Source: Balaenoptera acutorostrata (Eukaryota > Chordata > Mammalia > Artiodactyla > Balaenopteridae). Taken from it: a stretch of 64,000 bases of DNA. The position numbers were made by a program, and so were the translations under genes. Each line of letters opens with the position of its first letter. The stretch's first letter is position 1. Positions 12,165 to 24,260 of this stretch are shown one piece after another. The stretch covers positions 46,430,374 to 46,494,373 of the forward strand of contig NC_080082.1 in the NCBI RefSeq assembly GCF_949987535.1. The letters are read 5' to 3'. Below the pieces are notes generated by a model, which saw only the letters and a list, made by a program, of their open reading frames with translations, searched no databases and was not told the DNA's origin.

Positions 12165-12570
12165 CTGTGACGCTGCTCTGTGCCAGACTGTGCACCGGGC
12201 ACTTTGGAATGTTCTCTCACTTACTCCTCACCAAGGAGGTCGGACAGGGTAAGAGCATAGACTCCAGGGCTCTATGGTCTGGGTCCAAATACTGCTTGGT
12301 TCTTTTCCTAGCTCTTGACCTTGGAGAGCTAACATCTCCGTTTCACAGCTTCTCCATCTGTAAAACAGGAATAAGCGAGTTCACTAGCTCACAGGGCTGC
12401 AGGGGGAATGGAGGAGGAAGCTATCAGCAGTGGCCTTAGCCAGTGCCAGACACGTGTAACACTTCCCCTTATTGTTAGGCCCATTTTACAGAAAATCAAG
12501 CTGAGACTCAGAGGGTAAATGATTCCCTGGGAAGCAGCTGAAGTGATCTTTCTGATTCTAAAGGTGCTCC
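12165..12570 (-). mobile_element. Antisense MIR split by a second MIR
   Basis: An antisense MIR begins near 12165 ('gcaccgggcactttggaatg', then 'ctcacttactcctcaccaag') and resumes near 12450 ('cccattttacagaaaatcaa', then 'gctgagactcagag' and a degraded 5' part). The intervening 12245-12445 is a sense MIR. The two halves fit end to end as one element. Confidence 0.55.
12245..12445 (+). mobile_element. Sense MIR nested in an antisense MIR
   Basis: The element carries the ordered MIR blocks 'agcatagactccagggctct', 'gggtccaaatactgctt', 'ctcttgaccttgga' and 'ctccatctgtaaaacaggaa'. Its flanks belong to one antisense MIR. Confidence 0.6.
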
Positions 12571-13063
12571 TCATTCGGCCTCACAGCCCTGTCCCCTGCC
12601 TCCTGTGACACAGGTGCTATGGCCCTTTGCACCTCCCCAGAGGGTACCTCTTGGGCTGACGTGTCCAGCACATCTGGGGCTCCCAACCCAAGGCCACCAG
12701 AAGATGTAGCTGCCAGTGCAGATGGAGAAAGAGCTCTTCCTGCTCTCATTCCTGCTGGCAGGTGGGAGAGGCCGGCTGCACAGGCATCTCGGGCTCTAGA
12801 ACGTTCTGGAACCGTCCTACCACCCCACCATCCTGCCCACTGCAGCGCTGACCCCGGAGCCCATTTCTGCTCACACGGCTTCTCACCAGAGCTTCACCCA
12901 GAGAGGCCCCTGGACACAGCCCACAGTGGTCCCCAGAGGACGCCTGGAGCACGGCCAGCTTCTCCAGGCCTTGAGGCTCTCGCCCATCCTTCTACCTCTC
13001 TAACACCCCAGGGCAGCTGAGCGCATGGCAGAGCCCTAGCAGGCAGACCCCTCCAAGCCTCAG

Positions 13064-13535
13064 TGTCTGCATTAGTTTCCTAGGGCTTCCATAACAAATT
13101 TGCACAAGCTTCGTGCCTTAAAACAACAAAAATGTACTGTCTCACAATTCTGGAGGCTAGAAATCAGGAATCAAGGTGTCTGCAGGGTCCTGCTTCCTCA
13201 GGACGCTCTAGGGGAGGATCTGTTTCTTGCCTCTTCCAGTATCTGGTGGCTGCTGGCATTTCTGGGCTTGTGGCCGTATCACTCCCATCTCTGCCTCTGT
13301 CTTCGCGTGGCCTTCTTCTCTCTGTGTCATCTCTCTGTGTCATCTTCTCTGTGTGCCTCTTACCGGGACACTTGTCATTGGAGTTAGGGTACATTGGATA
13401 ACCTAGGACGATCTCTTTGTCTCAAGACTCTTAACTTACTTCTATCTGAAAAGACCCTTTTTCCAAATACAGTAAGATTTACAGGTTCCAGGGGTTGGGT
13501 TGTGGTCATATCTTTGGGGACCACCATACAGCACA
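13064..13535 (-). mobile_element. Solo LTR of ERVL-MaLR type (MLT1-like), antisense
   Basis: The plus strand starts 'ctgcattagtttcctagggc' and passes through 'ttaaaacaacaaaaatgtac' and 'tctcacaattctggaggcta'. A long C/T-rich middle follows, then 'gaaaagacccttttccaaat' and 'tttacaggttccaggggttg'. Read in reverse this is the order of an ancient non-coding MaLR LTR. No internal retroviral genes are present. The subfamily is uncertain. Open frames through it are artefacts. Confidence 0.65.
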
Positions 13536-13539
13536 CTAC

Positions 13540-13640
13540 TGTGTTTTCATCTATAAAGCATGAGCAATAATGGTATCAGTCCCAGACGATTGTGGTGGGG
13601 ATTCAACGAGATAATGTATGTTAGATAAGTGTTTAAAACA
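13540..13640 (+). mobile_element. MIR 3' fragment
   Basis: The stretch 'ttttcatctataaagcatga', followed after a diverged segment by 'gggattcaacgagataatgt', resembles the 3' part of MIR. It directly follows the LTR. Confidence 0.5.
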
Positions 13641-16600
13641 ACAGTAACTATATTTATTATATTTTTCCCTACACATACAAAATCTTTAGGTAAAAACATG
13701 CAGATCTTTATAGAAGTCTATAGTGTACAGATCTTTATAGAGATCTGCAGTATACAGATCTTTACAGAATCCTAGTGCAGTTTAAATGTTCGCTTGTTTA
13801 GTTTAACAAAAACAATCCCTAAATGTTATTTGTGTACTCAGTGTGAGGATGTTACAGATGTACCCAGGGTATATCCCCTGCAGGTGCCAGGACAAGGCGT
13901 TCCCAGGGATGGGGATAATCACAGTCACTCAAGGCCATCATTTGTGGGTTGCCTCCATCGTACTGGCGATGCAAGCAGTTAGGATGTAACAGCTAAGGTT
14001 TATAAAACACACATGGACTTTTTGGAGGATGACAAAGCAGGGTATCAAACTTCAAATGCCCTCCCCTTTGTTCTAGTTCAGCCCCTGCTAGGGGACTGAA
14101 TAGCAGGCATGCACAGAGATATGCATTCGAGGATGTTACCTGCAATGCTGATTATAATTGCAGGGGGAGGGGGAGACACAGAGACTGAGAGAAATAGAGA
14201 CAGAGAAGGAGGCAGGGGGTGGGGGCAAGGAAACAAAAGAAAAGTACAAAAGAAAGGAAAACTGCTGTATTGCCCTTGATGGAGGAATGGCTGAGTGTTT
14301 AAAATGTCCCCCAAACTCTCTGCTCCTCTGCAGGGCTTACAGTGAGGGGCCTGGGAAGAGTAAGTCATCAACAATAAGTGAAAAATGCTCACATTTTTGT
14401 AAAAGGTCCACACGTGTGTGGGCACCCTCCTCTGTGCACATATGGGCCCAGGATGCTGATGGACTTCTACATCCGTGAGTGAGTGGAAAGGGTCTAAAAA
14501 CACACCTGCCTGTCCCTTCAGGGAAGGGCTGGAAATGCAGAGGGGGGTGACCTTTCTCTTTCTGAAATGTGTGGCTCTTTCCCAGCCAGGATGGCATCAG
14601 AGCCTACCAGTGTAATCACCAAATTAAGTACATTTCCTTACCCGGATTTGCAGATAAATCTGTGTTCAGCTGCCGGATCTGGAGGCTCAGAGAATGTCCG
14701 GTTGTGCCTGAAGCAGAGGGAGCCCCTGCCCTTCTCTGAACACCACTCCTGCCCAGACTTCTGCAGAACAAAGCCAGGTGGGGGGGCGGGGGCGGTCCCA
14801 TGCTAATTCTGCCTCAAGGATCTGGGGACTTGGCCCGGCCAGTCCTGGGCACCTAGTGGGTCTCAATTGGGAGAGTGAGTGAGCCTGCCGACCAGTGAGC
14901 TCCTGAGACCCACCAGCAAGTTCCATCTGGCCTCGTGTCCCCAGGGCCTCACTTGCAAGAGGACAAACGGAGGGCTTCGAGGCCATGCCTGCTTGGGGAT
15001 GCCTGGTGCCCGGGCCTGGTGCCCAGGGCCGCTCCCACTTGGGCCGAGGCACGGCGAGGCCAAGGTGGAGGCGGGAGTGAATCACCGCAAAGCTATGCTG
15101 CACAGGTGCAGTGAAACTGTGAGACGCTGGGAACCAAGCCCCAGATGGGCCACCGGCCTGGCAGGGCCGTGCACCAGTCAGGTCCCCAGGGTGCAAACAC
15201 AAAACACGCTGGGACTCGCTCCCTCTGAGAGGCGGCTGAGGGCTGGCTTTCATATTTCGGAGGCTTTGTGTTTCCACAATGGATGCGTTTCTGAGCTCCG
15301 GCCCTTGTAAAAGGATACTGTTCAGCAAGGCGGGTGATTCTCAAGCTGTGTAGTGTCTCTGCTTCCCCACGTTTTGGAGGCATGGAGTTCAAGTTCTAGT
15401 TCTTTCCTTGCAGCTGCTGTGTGACTCACCTGGGCTCTGAACTGTTCTGGGCAACCGCAGTCAAAGGGGCCTGGCCACCTCCCAGGCCAGCAGGAGGGAG
15501 GCTGTGCTCCAAAGGTCACGGTTACTCCACTCCCTCCCCCCTCCCCCCACCCCCTCCGAGGAGCCAGAGGGAACCGCAGGGCAGGAGACCCCACTTAAAT
15601 TCAAGTCCATCAGGAAGGACTACGGAGTCTAAAAGTCAGCGGTCACGTGGGCCACACCTGGATCAGAAGGGACCAGGCAGGTGGCTCAGCGGGAGGGGGT
15701 GGGAAGTCATCTTCAGTGGGAGGAAACAGGTAGGTGTCAGCCCATTTCCTCCTAACTCGGGTAGGTCTGTGTTTCCTCTCCTGGGGCAGGGCCTGGGGCC
15801 TTCGGGAAAGGCGATTAAAAATCTGCTTTTTGGTTCCCTGTTTTCCTGGCACTCCAGGGACCGGAAGATGGGAAACTGAGGGATGAAACTTCCCCTGTCC
15901 CCAGTGAGTGGGGAACGCCAACCGAATGTGCCAGAGATTTCTGAGCTCCCCTTGACCCTCGGCAGCAGGTGGTGGTTAATCCAAACAGCACACAACTGGG
16001 GTGAGGACCGACTCTAGAAAAATGCTGTCCCCAGAGCTGGGAGGGGGCCAAACGCTCTGCTGTCGGCTGGCCACGCTGCTCTGCCTACTCTCTCTGTGCT
16101 GACACCCCCGCTGCTGTAAGGCGCCGGCCTTGGGTCCCCCAGACATTCCAGGCCCTCCTCATCACTCACCATGTTCCAGAAATGTGTCGTCTCCAGGACA
16201 ACCTTGTTGATGGCCTGGGGGACTTGTGTCTCCCTCAGGATCACACCTGAGCCTCTATCCAAGTCACCACCCCCACTACCCGGACCCGTGCCCTTTCTCT
16301 GAGGCTCGGCAGGGCCAAGGGGCTGATGCCCGCACCTCCCACTCCAATCCCACACCACCACCACCTGTCACCACAGCTGCTCCCCTCACAGAAGCTGTGG
16401 TTTGGGCTGGCACCAGGGTCACTGCAGAGCTCCTGGGCATCCGGGGTGGCATCCTGCCCTCCGTCAGGGATGGTGGTGGCAGAAGGATATGCAGGGGAAT
16501 TCTGTATCCTTCCCTGCGATGGACGGGAAGTTTCTTCTCCTTAGGAATCCTGGGGCATATCACAGCATCTGAAGGGGAAGCCCGGGCCCAGCCATAACAC

Positions 16601-18830
16601 AGAAGAGAACCAGGCCCGCGCGGGCATCGGCAGGGCTGGTGTTGGGGGATGAGGCAGGCTGTCGCTCTTCTGTTCACAGTCTTAGGAAGAAGCCTAGACT
16701 GGACCCATGTCATGGGAGAAGGGATTGCCCAGGGCAGGGGGTGATGGGCCAGTCAGGGCAGAAGGGTGGGTGTGGGAGGTGGAGCTGTGAGAGGAGAGCC
16801 CAGGAGCAGCTCCAGATTTAGAGACACCCAGACCTGGGCATGAGGCCATTCTCCACCAGCACTGGCAGGTGGTCCTGGCCCCGCTGTTCAGTCATCTCGA
16901 GGCTGTTTCTCTCCCCTTCTGTGGAATACGTTTACAACGTGGCTCCCACCTCATGGGATGGCTGTGGGATGGAATGTGTGATGAATGGACAGGGCCTCCC
17001 CCAGGGCCTGGCTTCTGTAGCCCATCCCGGTGGCCTTGCTCTCAGGTCCTTCTGCACAGTGAAACATCCCCTTATAGCTCCGTGCATCTACGCAGAGCTC
17101 CCGGACACATGCCGCCCACCTGGCCACACCTACTCTCTGCCAGGCCCTGTGCCAGGTGCCAGAGAGAAAGACTCAGCCCACAGCTGCTCCCGGGCTGGGG
17201 TAGAGGCTCACCTGTAAGCAGATTGCAACACAAAGTCATAACAGATGTTTGCCCAGGGGGCCTCAGGAGTGAGTGATAGTGCCCGGGGGCGCCCCCAGGG
17301 CTTATGAGGCGGAGACGCTCTGATACTGTAACAGACACAGCCCACAGGTACCAAGCATGTTCATTCTTATTTGGTTGTTTTGTTTTGACTATACATTCCT
17401 TCATTTTCCATTCATTCATAATTTCTCAGTTATCGGTCATGTGCCAGGCACAGAGAAGTTCTCTAATATAGAGACAGCCCTCCATCCACAGAAAGTGACG
17501 TTACCTAAAGGACAGAGCCTTCTCTGCCACACGGTCGCTGCCCTGCCCGTCTGCTGTCACTGCAAAATGACAGTCCTGAGGCTCTGGTTTCACCAGGGGT
17601 ACCCCCACTGGACTGTTGGCCTACTCATAGCACCTAGCACAGCCTTTGGTGGGGGGAATGCTCCAGGAAGGGGGGTCATCAGTGGCTTCAGGGAGTGTCA
17701 CCTAGGAGAGCCACACGGAAGGCCTGACCTTAGGAAGGACCTGTGAGCAGAGGAAATGGTGTGAGTCAAGGCACAAATGTGTCAAAAGCACAGCCTATCC
17801 AGGGTGGTGGGGAAGAGGAGGAAGGTTCAGGCTGGCAAACCCACCTGGAGTGCATTGAGAAGCCCTCGCCCCCTTTGGTGCCTGAGCCTGGGTTCCTCTG
17901 AGAACTGAGACTACGGAGTGTGTGTGTCATTTACTGGGGAACATTACCCTGGGTTCAGGAGTAAGGGATGGGGGTACAGAAGAGGCAGAGGCAGTTAAAG
18001 GATGCGTAATCAAATTGGCCATGCTACGGGTGAGGGTAGATCCATCCCATGGGACCTTTGGAGAACCCCCATGAAATGTGTCTCACAACCGTCCACCCTG
18101 GGAAAGGAAGGCTTTCCACCTCACCCTGCTGTTGGTCACTGTGGTCCCATGAGCTGCTAATTTGCAGCAGTTCAGGACTGCCGGGGTTACTCCTGGGTGG
18201 ATCGGGTCGGTGGCTGCAGGAGGGGTGGAGTAGTTGCAGGGATGGAGAGTTCTAAGTAGTGCACACAATGTGGTACTATCGGGGGTTTGGGGAAAAGCAA
18301 AAGCCATCAGTCCAGCCGTCCGACATGAGTCTTGGCCTTGAACTAGATTTCCTGGACTCTGAGCCAAGGATCCAGGGCAAGTACCTGACTCGGGAAGTGC
18401 AGGGAAGACAGGTAGGGGGTTGGGGAAGGGAATGCGTGTCGTCAAGGGGACATTAACAGGGCAGCCAACAAAATGGGCCCCGGAGCTTAATCCCATGGGA
18501 AGACTTGGGGACACACATCTTGGATTTGTCCTTCTGAGGGGTGAGGAGTTGGGACATCAACACACCAATTCCCATCAGTCATTGGCTGGTTGCTGCTCCC
18601 GGGGATGTTAATTCCCTGGCACTTGGCCTGCCATGAGGGCAGAGTGGCTTTCTGAGGTTTTGAACAAGCTCTCAGGCTCCCATACACAGATTCCAACTGT
18701 TCTTTCCAAGAAAGCCCTTCCCCCAGGCCTCACCCTCAGGTCATCAGAAACAGATGGCAAGCTCTCATCATGGCCAGGACAGGCCACCATGGCCCTGGCC
18801 CTGCTTTGGTTTTCTCTACAGCCTGGATCA
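13640..18830. other. Gene-free GC-rich stretch
   Basis: Mainly GC-rich single-copy-looking sequence with purine-rich tracts (14160-14240), a G-rich run near 14778-14795 and a 12-base palindrome GGGGGCGCCCCC at 17285-17296. Degraded MIR-like pieces are suspected near 16860-17000. Overlapping open frames on both strands (longest 213 codons, 14687-15328 minus) have low-complexity GC-driven composition and no domains, so none is called a gene. Confidence 0.6.
13701..13781. repeat. Three-copy 27-bp tandem repeat
   Basis: Three adjacent 27-base units begin CAGATCTTTATAGAA, CAGATCTTTATAGAG and CAGATCTTTACAGAA at 13701, 13728 and 13755. The third unit is diverged in its second half. Each unit contains AGATCT, a six-base palindrome. 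Confidence 0.85.
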
Positions 18831-18834
18831 CCCT

Positions 18835-18997
18835 GCCAGGCCTGACATTATACATTCATTGGTTTATTGGATTATGACCTTTCTCCCCCAGTGACATGCT
18901 AAGCTCCCCGAGGTCAGGGACTTGGTCTAACTCAGGTGTTATTTCAAGTGCCTAGAACAGAGCCTGCCCATGAAAGATTCAATAATGTATGTTGAAT
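18835..18997 (+). mobile_element. L2 LINE 3' end
   Basis: The blocks 'gctaagctccccgaggtcag', 'gacttggtctaactcaggtg', 'caagtgcctagaacagagcc' and the terminal 'tatgttgaataaaggtgg' follow the order of the L2 3' terminus. Confidence 0.7.
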
Positions 18998-21650
18998 AAA
19001 GGTGGAAGGACTCTGCAAGTCTTGCCCTCCATATTTAGTCTCCCAGGAGGAAAGCAGCCCGTTGCTTCCCCTGGTTTCCCCAGGGCCTTGGGCTGGGATT
19101 CCCCTGGCTGGTGCCCATCCCCAGCGGGGGACTCCTTTGGGTATCATCACAGCCATTTCTGGTTGGGTGGGCGTCCCCTCTGAGTCCCCGCAGGACTGGG
19201 GTCCGTGCCCTGTCCCACCTCCTCCATCTACCCCAGCCCCGAGGCTCTCCTTACATAGTCTTTGGAGTAAAGTCACAGCAGTATTCAAAAGGTTAAAGCA
19301 GACTGAACTGCTAATTTTAATGCTTTCTCTAAGCTTCAGTTTTAATAAGCGAAAATGATGTTCTTATTTGCAGTAAAGTGGTATTATAAAATTCTGTCTG
19401 TCAAGCTCATTTTAAAACCATGGAAATAAATGATCTGACAAAATCAGGCTATTAGACAAGTGAGGAAGAGTGATTTCCATAAAAGTAGAGGATCTGTCCC
19501 TTAATTTCACACTTGGTAGTCTTTTGGGTCGACTAAATTTTTAAATAAGTGATAAAATTATATTAGCGCAATTGCATTTTTATAGATTTTTTGGTCATTG
19601 TACTCTTTTTCAATCCCTTTATTTTAACTCAAACTGTTCTGCTGAAAGGTTACTCTCAACTTATGTTCCCTCGTAACAGTCTCTGCCTGCAACGTGGCCC
19701 GAGGCTCACAAATCCTCAGACCATCCAAGCAGGGTCTGGTCAGAGCACATCACACGCCCGGAAATGGCCATTCCCTGCCAGACACCTGGGCTGGGGGCCT
19801 ATGGCCTCCGGATTCAGAGGGAAGTGTGGTGGACCCCTGAGAATATCCCCTGGGCCGGGAGCTCACCTATCCCTGGCTTCTGAGCTCCTCAGTTCTTTTG
19901 CTCAAAAGGAGACTTGGTTCTCCGGAAACCCTCAGTCCTCCCACTCAGGATGCTGGCTGAGGACAGGACTGGGCAGTGTTTGCACAAGAAGCTGGGAACT
20001 TAGGCAGAGCAAGGGAACAGTGGATCCTGTGGGGTCCTTCATGCGCCCCCCCACAACCCTGCTGGCCCCCTCAAATCATCAGATAGCCGGCGCTGAGCTG
20101 GTGTTCTGTCTCAGGCCCTGGGAGAACCCTCAAAGGAAATCCAGAGTCCCCAGTCTCCCGTGCAGCTGAAATATCCCTGATCAGGTAGACACGGGCCCAG
20201 TTGGGGGAAGGAGGGGGACTCTTCTCATTTGAGTTTTAATAATCAAAGGACAGCACCAAAGGTATGAATGTTTAGCACATCCTCTGCCCTGCTCTGTGCC
20301 GATTTCACAGGTTAACTGCTCAAAGCCCAGACGTCTGCGCCCCGCAGGTCCCGCCTCAGCCAGCTGCTGCGTCCCCTTATACGCAGAGCTCACAGCTTTC
20401 TGCTTTTTGCCGCTGGTGCTTTTGGCCAATTCTGAGACCCAGCCAGCAACTCATGCTCCCGCCACACCCAGGTTCCTCTCTTGTTCTGCCCAGGTTGAGC
20501 CCCTGCCTGGGTCACTGTCACACTCACCAGCCTCGTCCACCTCGACCGGTCACCTCTTGACCTTGGCATCCTGCCTAAGCACAGGCAGTGAGATGACCTG
20601 ACATAAAGGTCTGGTGAATGGCTGTCCCCTCACCCTCCGTGGATCGGTCTGGGTTCTGGAGCCGGGACCTGGGGCTGCACAGGTAACCCCGAGCTCAGCC
20701 TCGGCGTCCACCTAGCCTCTGGGTACGTCCTCCTAGCCTGTGTTGAGGGGCTGTGGCCGTGAGGTTGCCCTCCAGGCTTCTCTGTGAGCAGTTTTTAAAA
20801 ACATGGCTTCATTTCCAGGTAGTCTGCTTCCAGGAGTAAAAGGAGTCTCTTTCTCATTGGAAGGGAGGGAACACGTGTTTGTTGAGCATCTACTACGGGC
20901 CAGGCACAGTGCTAGGCTGTGAGGATGCAGATACCTCATCTATTTCCAAGGGAGGGGTGTGGTACTCACCTGGGAAGCACAGCTCTTAGAACAAAGGAGC
21001 ATCCTGCTCCAGAGAGAATGACCTCTTGTCGCTGGAGGCCAGGCGTCTGAAGAAGGGGGAGGCGGGGTGAGAGAGCCCTCACTAAGAGCTTTGGAGAATC
21101 ATTTTTCGGTATTCTAGCAAAGTGAACCCGGCACTTTCTGTGTGCCAAGCACTGTGCTGGCTCCAATAATAGAAGGGCCCTTTCCCATTCCTCCCTCTGC
21201 AGGGAGGCGGAGAGGATGCCTGTTTTCACCCGGAGGACTTTCCAGGTTGGATGCTTGGTCCAGGGGAAAGTGAAGCAAACTGGGAGCTCACAGCCTGTCT
21301 GTGCCTCAGTCTCCCCATCTGTGCAGTGGTGCTCAAGGCTGCTGGAGGACTGTCCTGGCCCTGGCACCCTACAGCCAGGAGACCTGGGCACTTATCACGC
21401 AGCGGCCGGAGTGTGTGCCCTCTGCCAGCCAAGGAACATTCTTCTGCCATTCGGGAGAGCATATTCCAATCGCAGAAGTCAACACTGCATTCTCCCCAGA
21501 GTCTCCAAGAGGCAACGTGGGAGCGCAGGGGAGTGTTAGAGTCACACATGCTTCCTGGGAAAGAGGAGGAAGTGCCTGGTAGACAAAGCCTGCAGGGTGG
21601 CCTCGGAGGGGCAGGGCTGTCTCTCCCTAGGAAGGAAGAAAGAAGAAGTC
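18997..21650. other. Gene-free stretch with one AT-rich island
   Basis: GC-rich sequence surrounds an AT-rich, repeat-poor island at 19255-19620. An L2-like piece is possible at 20440-20625. Open frames (for example 19591-20169 plus, 192 codons) lack domain character and are treated as chance. Confidence 0.5.
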
Positions 21651-22990
21651 CAAATTAGTCATGTTGTATTACTTCTTTTTATGGCAATGCTCTGAAAGTC
21701 TGCAAATGTCAGCATGTTAATTTACTGTCACTCAGTGATATTATTTCATCCTTTCAAAAATGTGTTTCTTGCATTTTCAGTAGCATACTCCAAGTGTTCT
21801 CCATCTCAAAGTTTCTATAGATAGTGCGACTACTTTCACTCTGACCGTTGCCAAAATGTAGAAATTCATCTTTGACTGTAGCCACATATATGTTAGGCAT
21901 GGAGTTGGGGACTTGGGTTTCCTGCTTACAAAAAGGGGAAGAAGTCTGATTTTTCTCTCTGTTCTATCACCTCTTGTCCTCCTAAAGTGCTCTGGGGTTT
22001 CTCTCCCAAGGAGCGTGCAGAGATAAATTTAATAGAGAAATTTTAAGGAATCAGTCACGGCTGAGTTTGTATATGCAGTCTGGACTCTCCCTGTCTCCGA
22101 AGCCAGCCCACCCCCAGCCCGATGCTTCTCCTATGGTGGCAAACTTATTTCAAAAATTCTGATGAAACACTTTGTAAATTTTGTTATTCTGTGATGATAA
22201 TAAATCATTATAGCCTTAAACACTTCTCTAGCTTGGAGCCTCAGTCACAAATTATCTTGTCATTCTGACCAAAACATTCTCCAAAAAAGCTTGACAAGTG
22301 CTAAAACCCAGAACATGAAACCATGTGTTGTTGTGAAAGCAAGATTCAGAAATGTCAATTAATTAGATTAAGAGGCTACTTTTAGCTTTACTCGTGTTGC
22401 CAAATAACCCTTAAAATATGCAGAGCAGTGGAAATCTACCTCCGCGGTAGAGTACTTCTGTGCCGAGGGAAGACAATGGATCGGACTCACGGATGAAACT
22501 ATTGTAGCTGTCAGTCGGCTCCAGAGAATGATCTAGGAGCAAATGTCACTTCTTTTCCCACAGTGTGGCTTCATAAGCTGGGTGAATTCTGTCATTTATG
22601 AATTCAAGTAGTTCCCTCAACCCCGCCCCTTAGAATTCGTATACAGATCTAGAAGGAAAAGTCAAGCCTTTTTCCTATGTCTTTACTAGTAAGATGGATT
22701 TTTAATGTCTTTCTGTGCTTTTTTATAAATTTGCATTTGCATTTTGAAGTTCACTTTGTAAAAAAAAAAAAAAAATATCACGGAGAAATTATTTAAATTT
22801 TTTTTATCCCTGTTTCTTGAAAATCTGATCTTTAAATAATCTATATCCTCCATTTTATTTATGCCATAAACTGTTCCTATATTTTAATGGTCTGTTTGCT
22901 TTAAAAGGGGTTGTTGGTTTTAATAGCTCAGTTACTATCTTTGTAAACTAAACTCCTTCTGACGAAATTCAAGCAGATCATCTCTGCCTG
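21650..22990. other. AT-rich repeat-poor block (candidate conserved element)
   Basis: About 1.3 kb of AT-rich sequence stands out from GC-rich flanks. I recognise no transposon in it. It contains homeodomain-type cores (TCAATTAATTAGATT near 22357) and an NFI-half-site-like TTGCCAAAT near 22398. Such islands near developmental transcription factors are often conserved enhancers. That function is inferred; only composition and lack of repeats are seen. Confidence 0.4.
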
Positions 22991-23725
22991 TGTGTGGAAG
23001 GCACATTCCAACCCCTGAAAAGGAAATTTAAGCCAAATAAATATTCTGCCCAAATTAAAATACATAAAATGAATAGTTAACTTGGACAAGAGCTGATGGA
23101 CAGAGCAGTTGGGCTGCGGACACGTGGGTGTTGGAAGAGCTGGCTGCCAGGCAGGGCCTCAGGAGAGGAAACCCAAACGAAATTAATTTCCTGTAACCCC
23201 CTTTGTCCATTCCTCTGCACTAATTGATTGCAGCATTGGCATGGACGTCTTGGGCGAGCAGAAACGGGCAGGACAGGTGGCACCACTGAGGGTGATGTGA
23301 GGCCATTCCTGCCAGGATCTTAGACTTGCAGCCCCTGCACCCCAGGCACAGCTCAGTGCCCCCCCCATCAGCTCTGGGGGCACAGGCACTGGAAACTCAC
23401 CTCCAAATTCTCATGGCAGTTGTACCCACCTTGATTCTATTGTAATCTGTGTGGGTGCTGATGTTAACGTGATGGCAGGGCATTTCCACAGAGGAAGACA
23501 CATCTGTGCCCGCACAGAGAAATGGCAGGGGTGGGGTTGAGGCGGAGGCCGAGATGAGGGATGTCTGAAGCTTTGCAAAGTTGCACGGAGCTGTGACAGA
23601 AGCCCTCCCCTCCTGACATTTATAACCTCGCTACCCCCTGCCCACCGCCATCCCCAGCAGCAATCATGAGGAACCAAGAAAAGCGTGAAGGCCAGGTGCT
23701 CTGTCTGAGCCCTCCCTCCCTGTCC

Positions 23726-23758
23726 GGGGGCCGCGGGGGGCGGGGGGGAGGGGGTGGG
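23726..23758 (+). other. G-quadruplex-prone G-run cluster
   Basis: Five or more runs of three to seven G separated by one to three bases occupy 33 bases. This satisfies the usual four-run rule for an intramolecular G-quadruplex on the plus strand. No gene start is associated with it. Confidence 0.75.
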
Positions 23759-24179
23759 TTCACCCTGGCGGTCAGGGCAAGCTGTGCCCTGTGCCAAGGA
23801 TGGGACTTCCTATGGGAGGCACTTCTTGAATGGAGCTGTTTCTTGCATGCTGTCCTTTTGTGCAGGGCCAGGAGAGGGATGGAAGTGGGGATCTACAGCC
23901 AAATGCCGGGTTCCTGTGCCTCACAGTTCCCAGGGGTCCCCCTACTCACTGTACTTCCCACCCCTCTCAGCCAATCTCACTGTTTCTAGCCAGAAATGAA
24001 ACAACTAATGAGCTAGACAGAAGCCCTATGTTACCTCTGGAACTAGATGGGTAATTAACACACAAATAAATAATTAAATAAGGAAGTAAAAGGAAATGGA
24101 TGAATGAAGCATCCAGGGCTCTAGTCTCCCCAGAATAAGATGCACAGGGTGAGAAACACAGAGGGAAAGGGGGATGCCC

Positions 24180-24260
24180 GAGTGCTAGTCTCAGCTCTGC
24201 GGCTGACGTGGAGTGTTACCCTGGCCAAGTCACTCCCCGTTGCTGGGAACTCTCTCACTG
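24180..24260 (+). mobile_element. MIR SINE fragment
   Basis: The text 'ctagtctcagctctgcggct' followed by 'taccctggccaagtcactcc' resembles the MIR core region. Confidence 0.5.

Larger units (their letters stand above)
9310..13060. other. Gene-free stretch with MIR fragments
   Basis: Base composition becomes more GC-rich from about 9.4 kb. It contains alternating purine-pyrimidine sequence near 10.08-10.19 kb, a TG microsatellite, and MIR fragments (listed separately). Open frames on both strands (for example 10523-10951 and 11341-11787 on the minus strand) have no recognisable domain and cross repeats, so I do not call them genes. Confidence 0.6.

Noticed and set aside
13064..13535. Retroviral gene remnants next to the LTR
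   Set aside because: Only an ancient solo LTR is recognised; no gag, pol or env-like sequence adjoins it.
14687..15328. 213-codon open frame on the minus strand
   Set aside because: GC-rich region with overlapping frames on both strands, no domain, no splice or poly(A) context.
17285..17296. 12-base palindrome GGGGGCGCCCCC
   Set aside because: Could be an SP/KLF-type site, but a single GC-rich palindrome in GC-rich DNA without promoter context is weak evidence.
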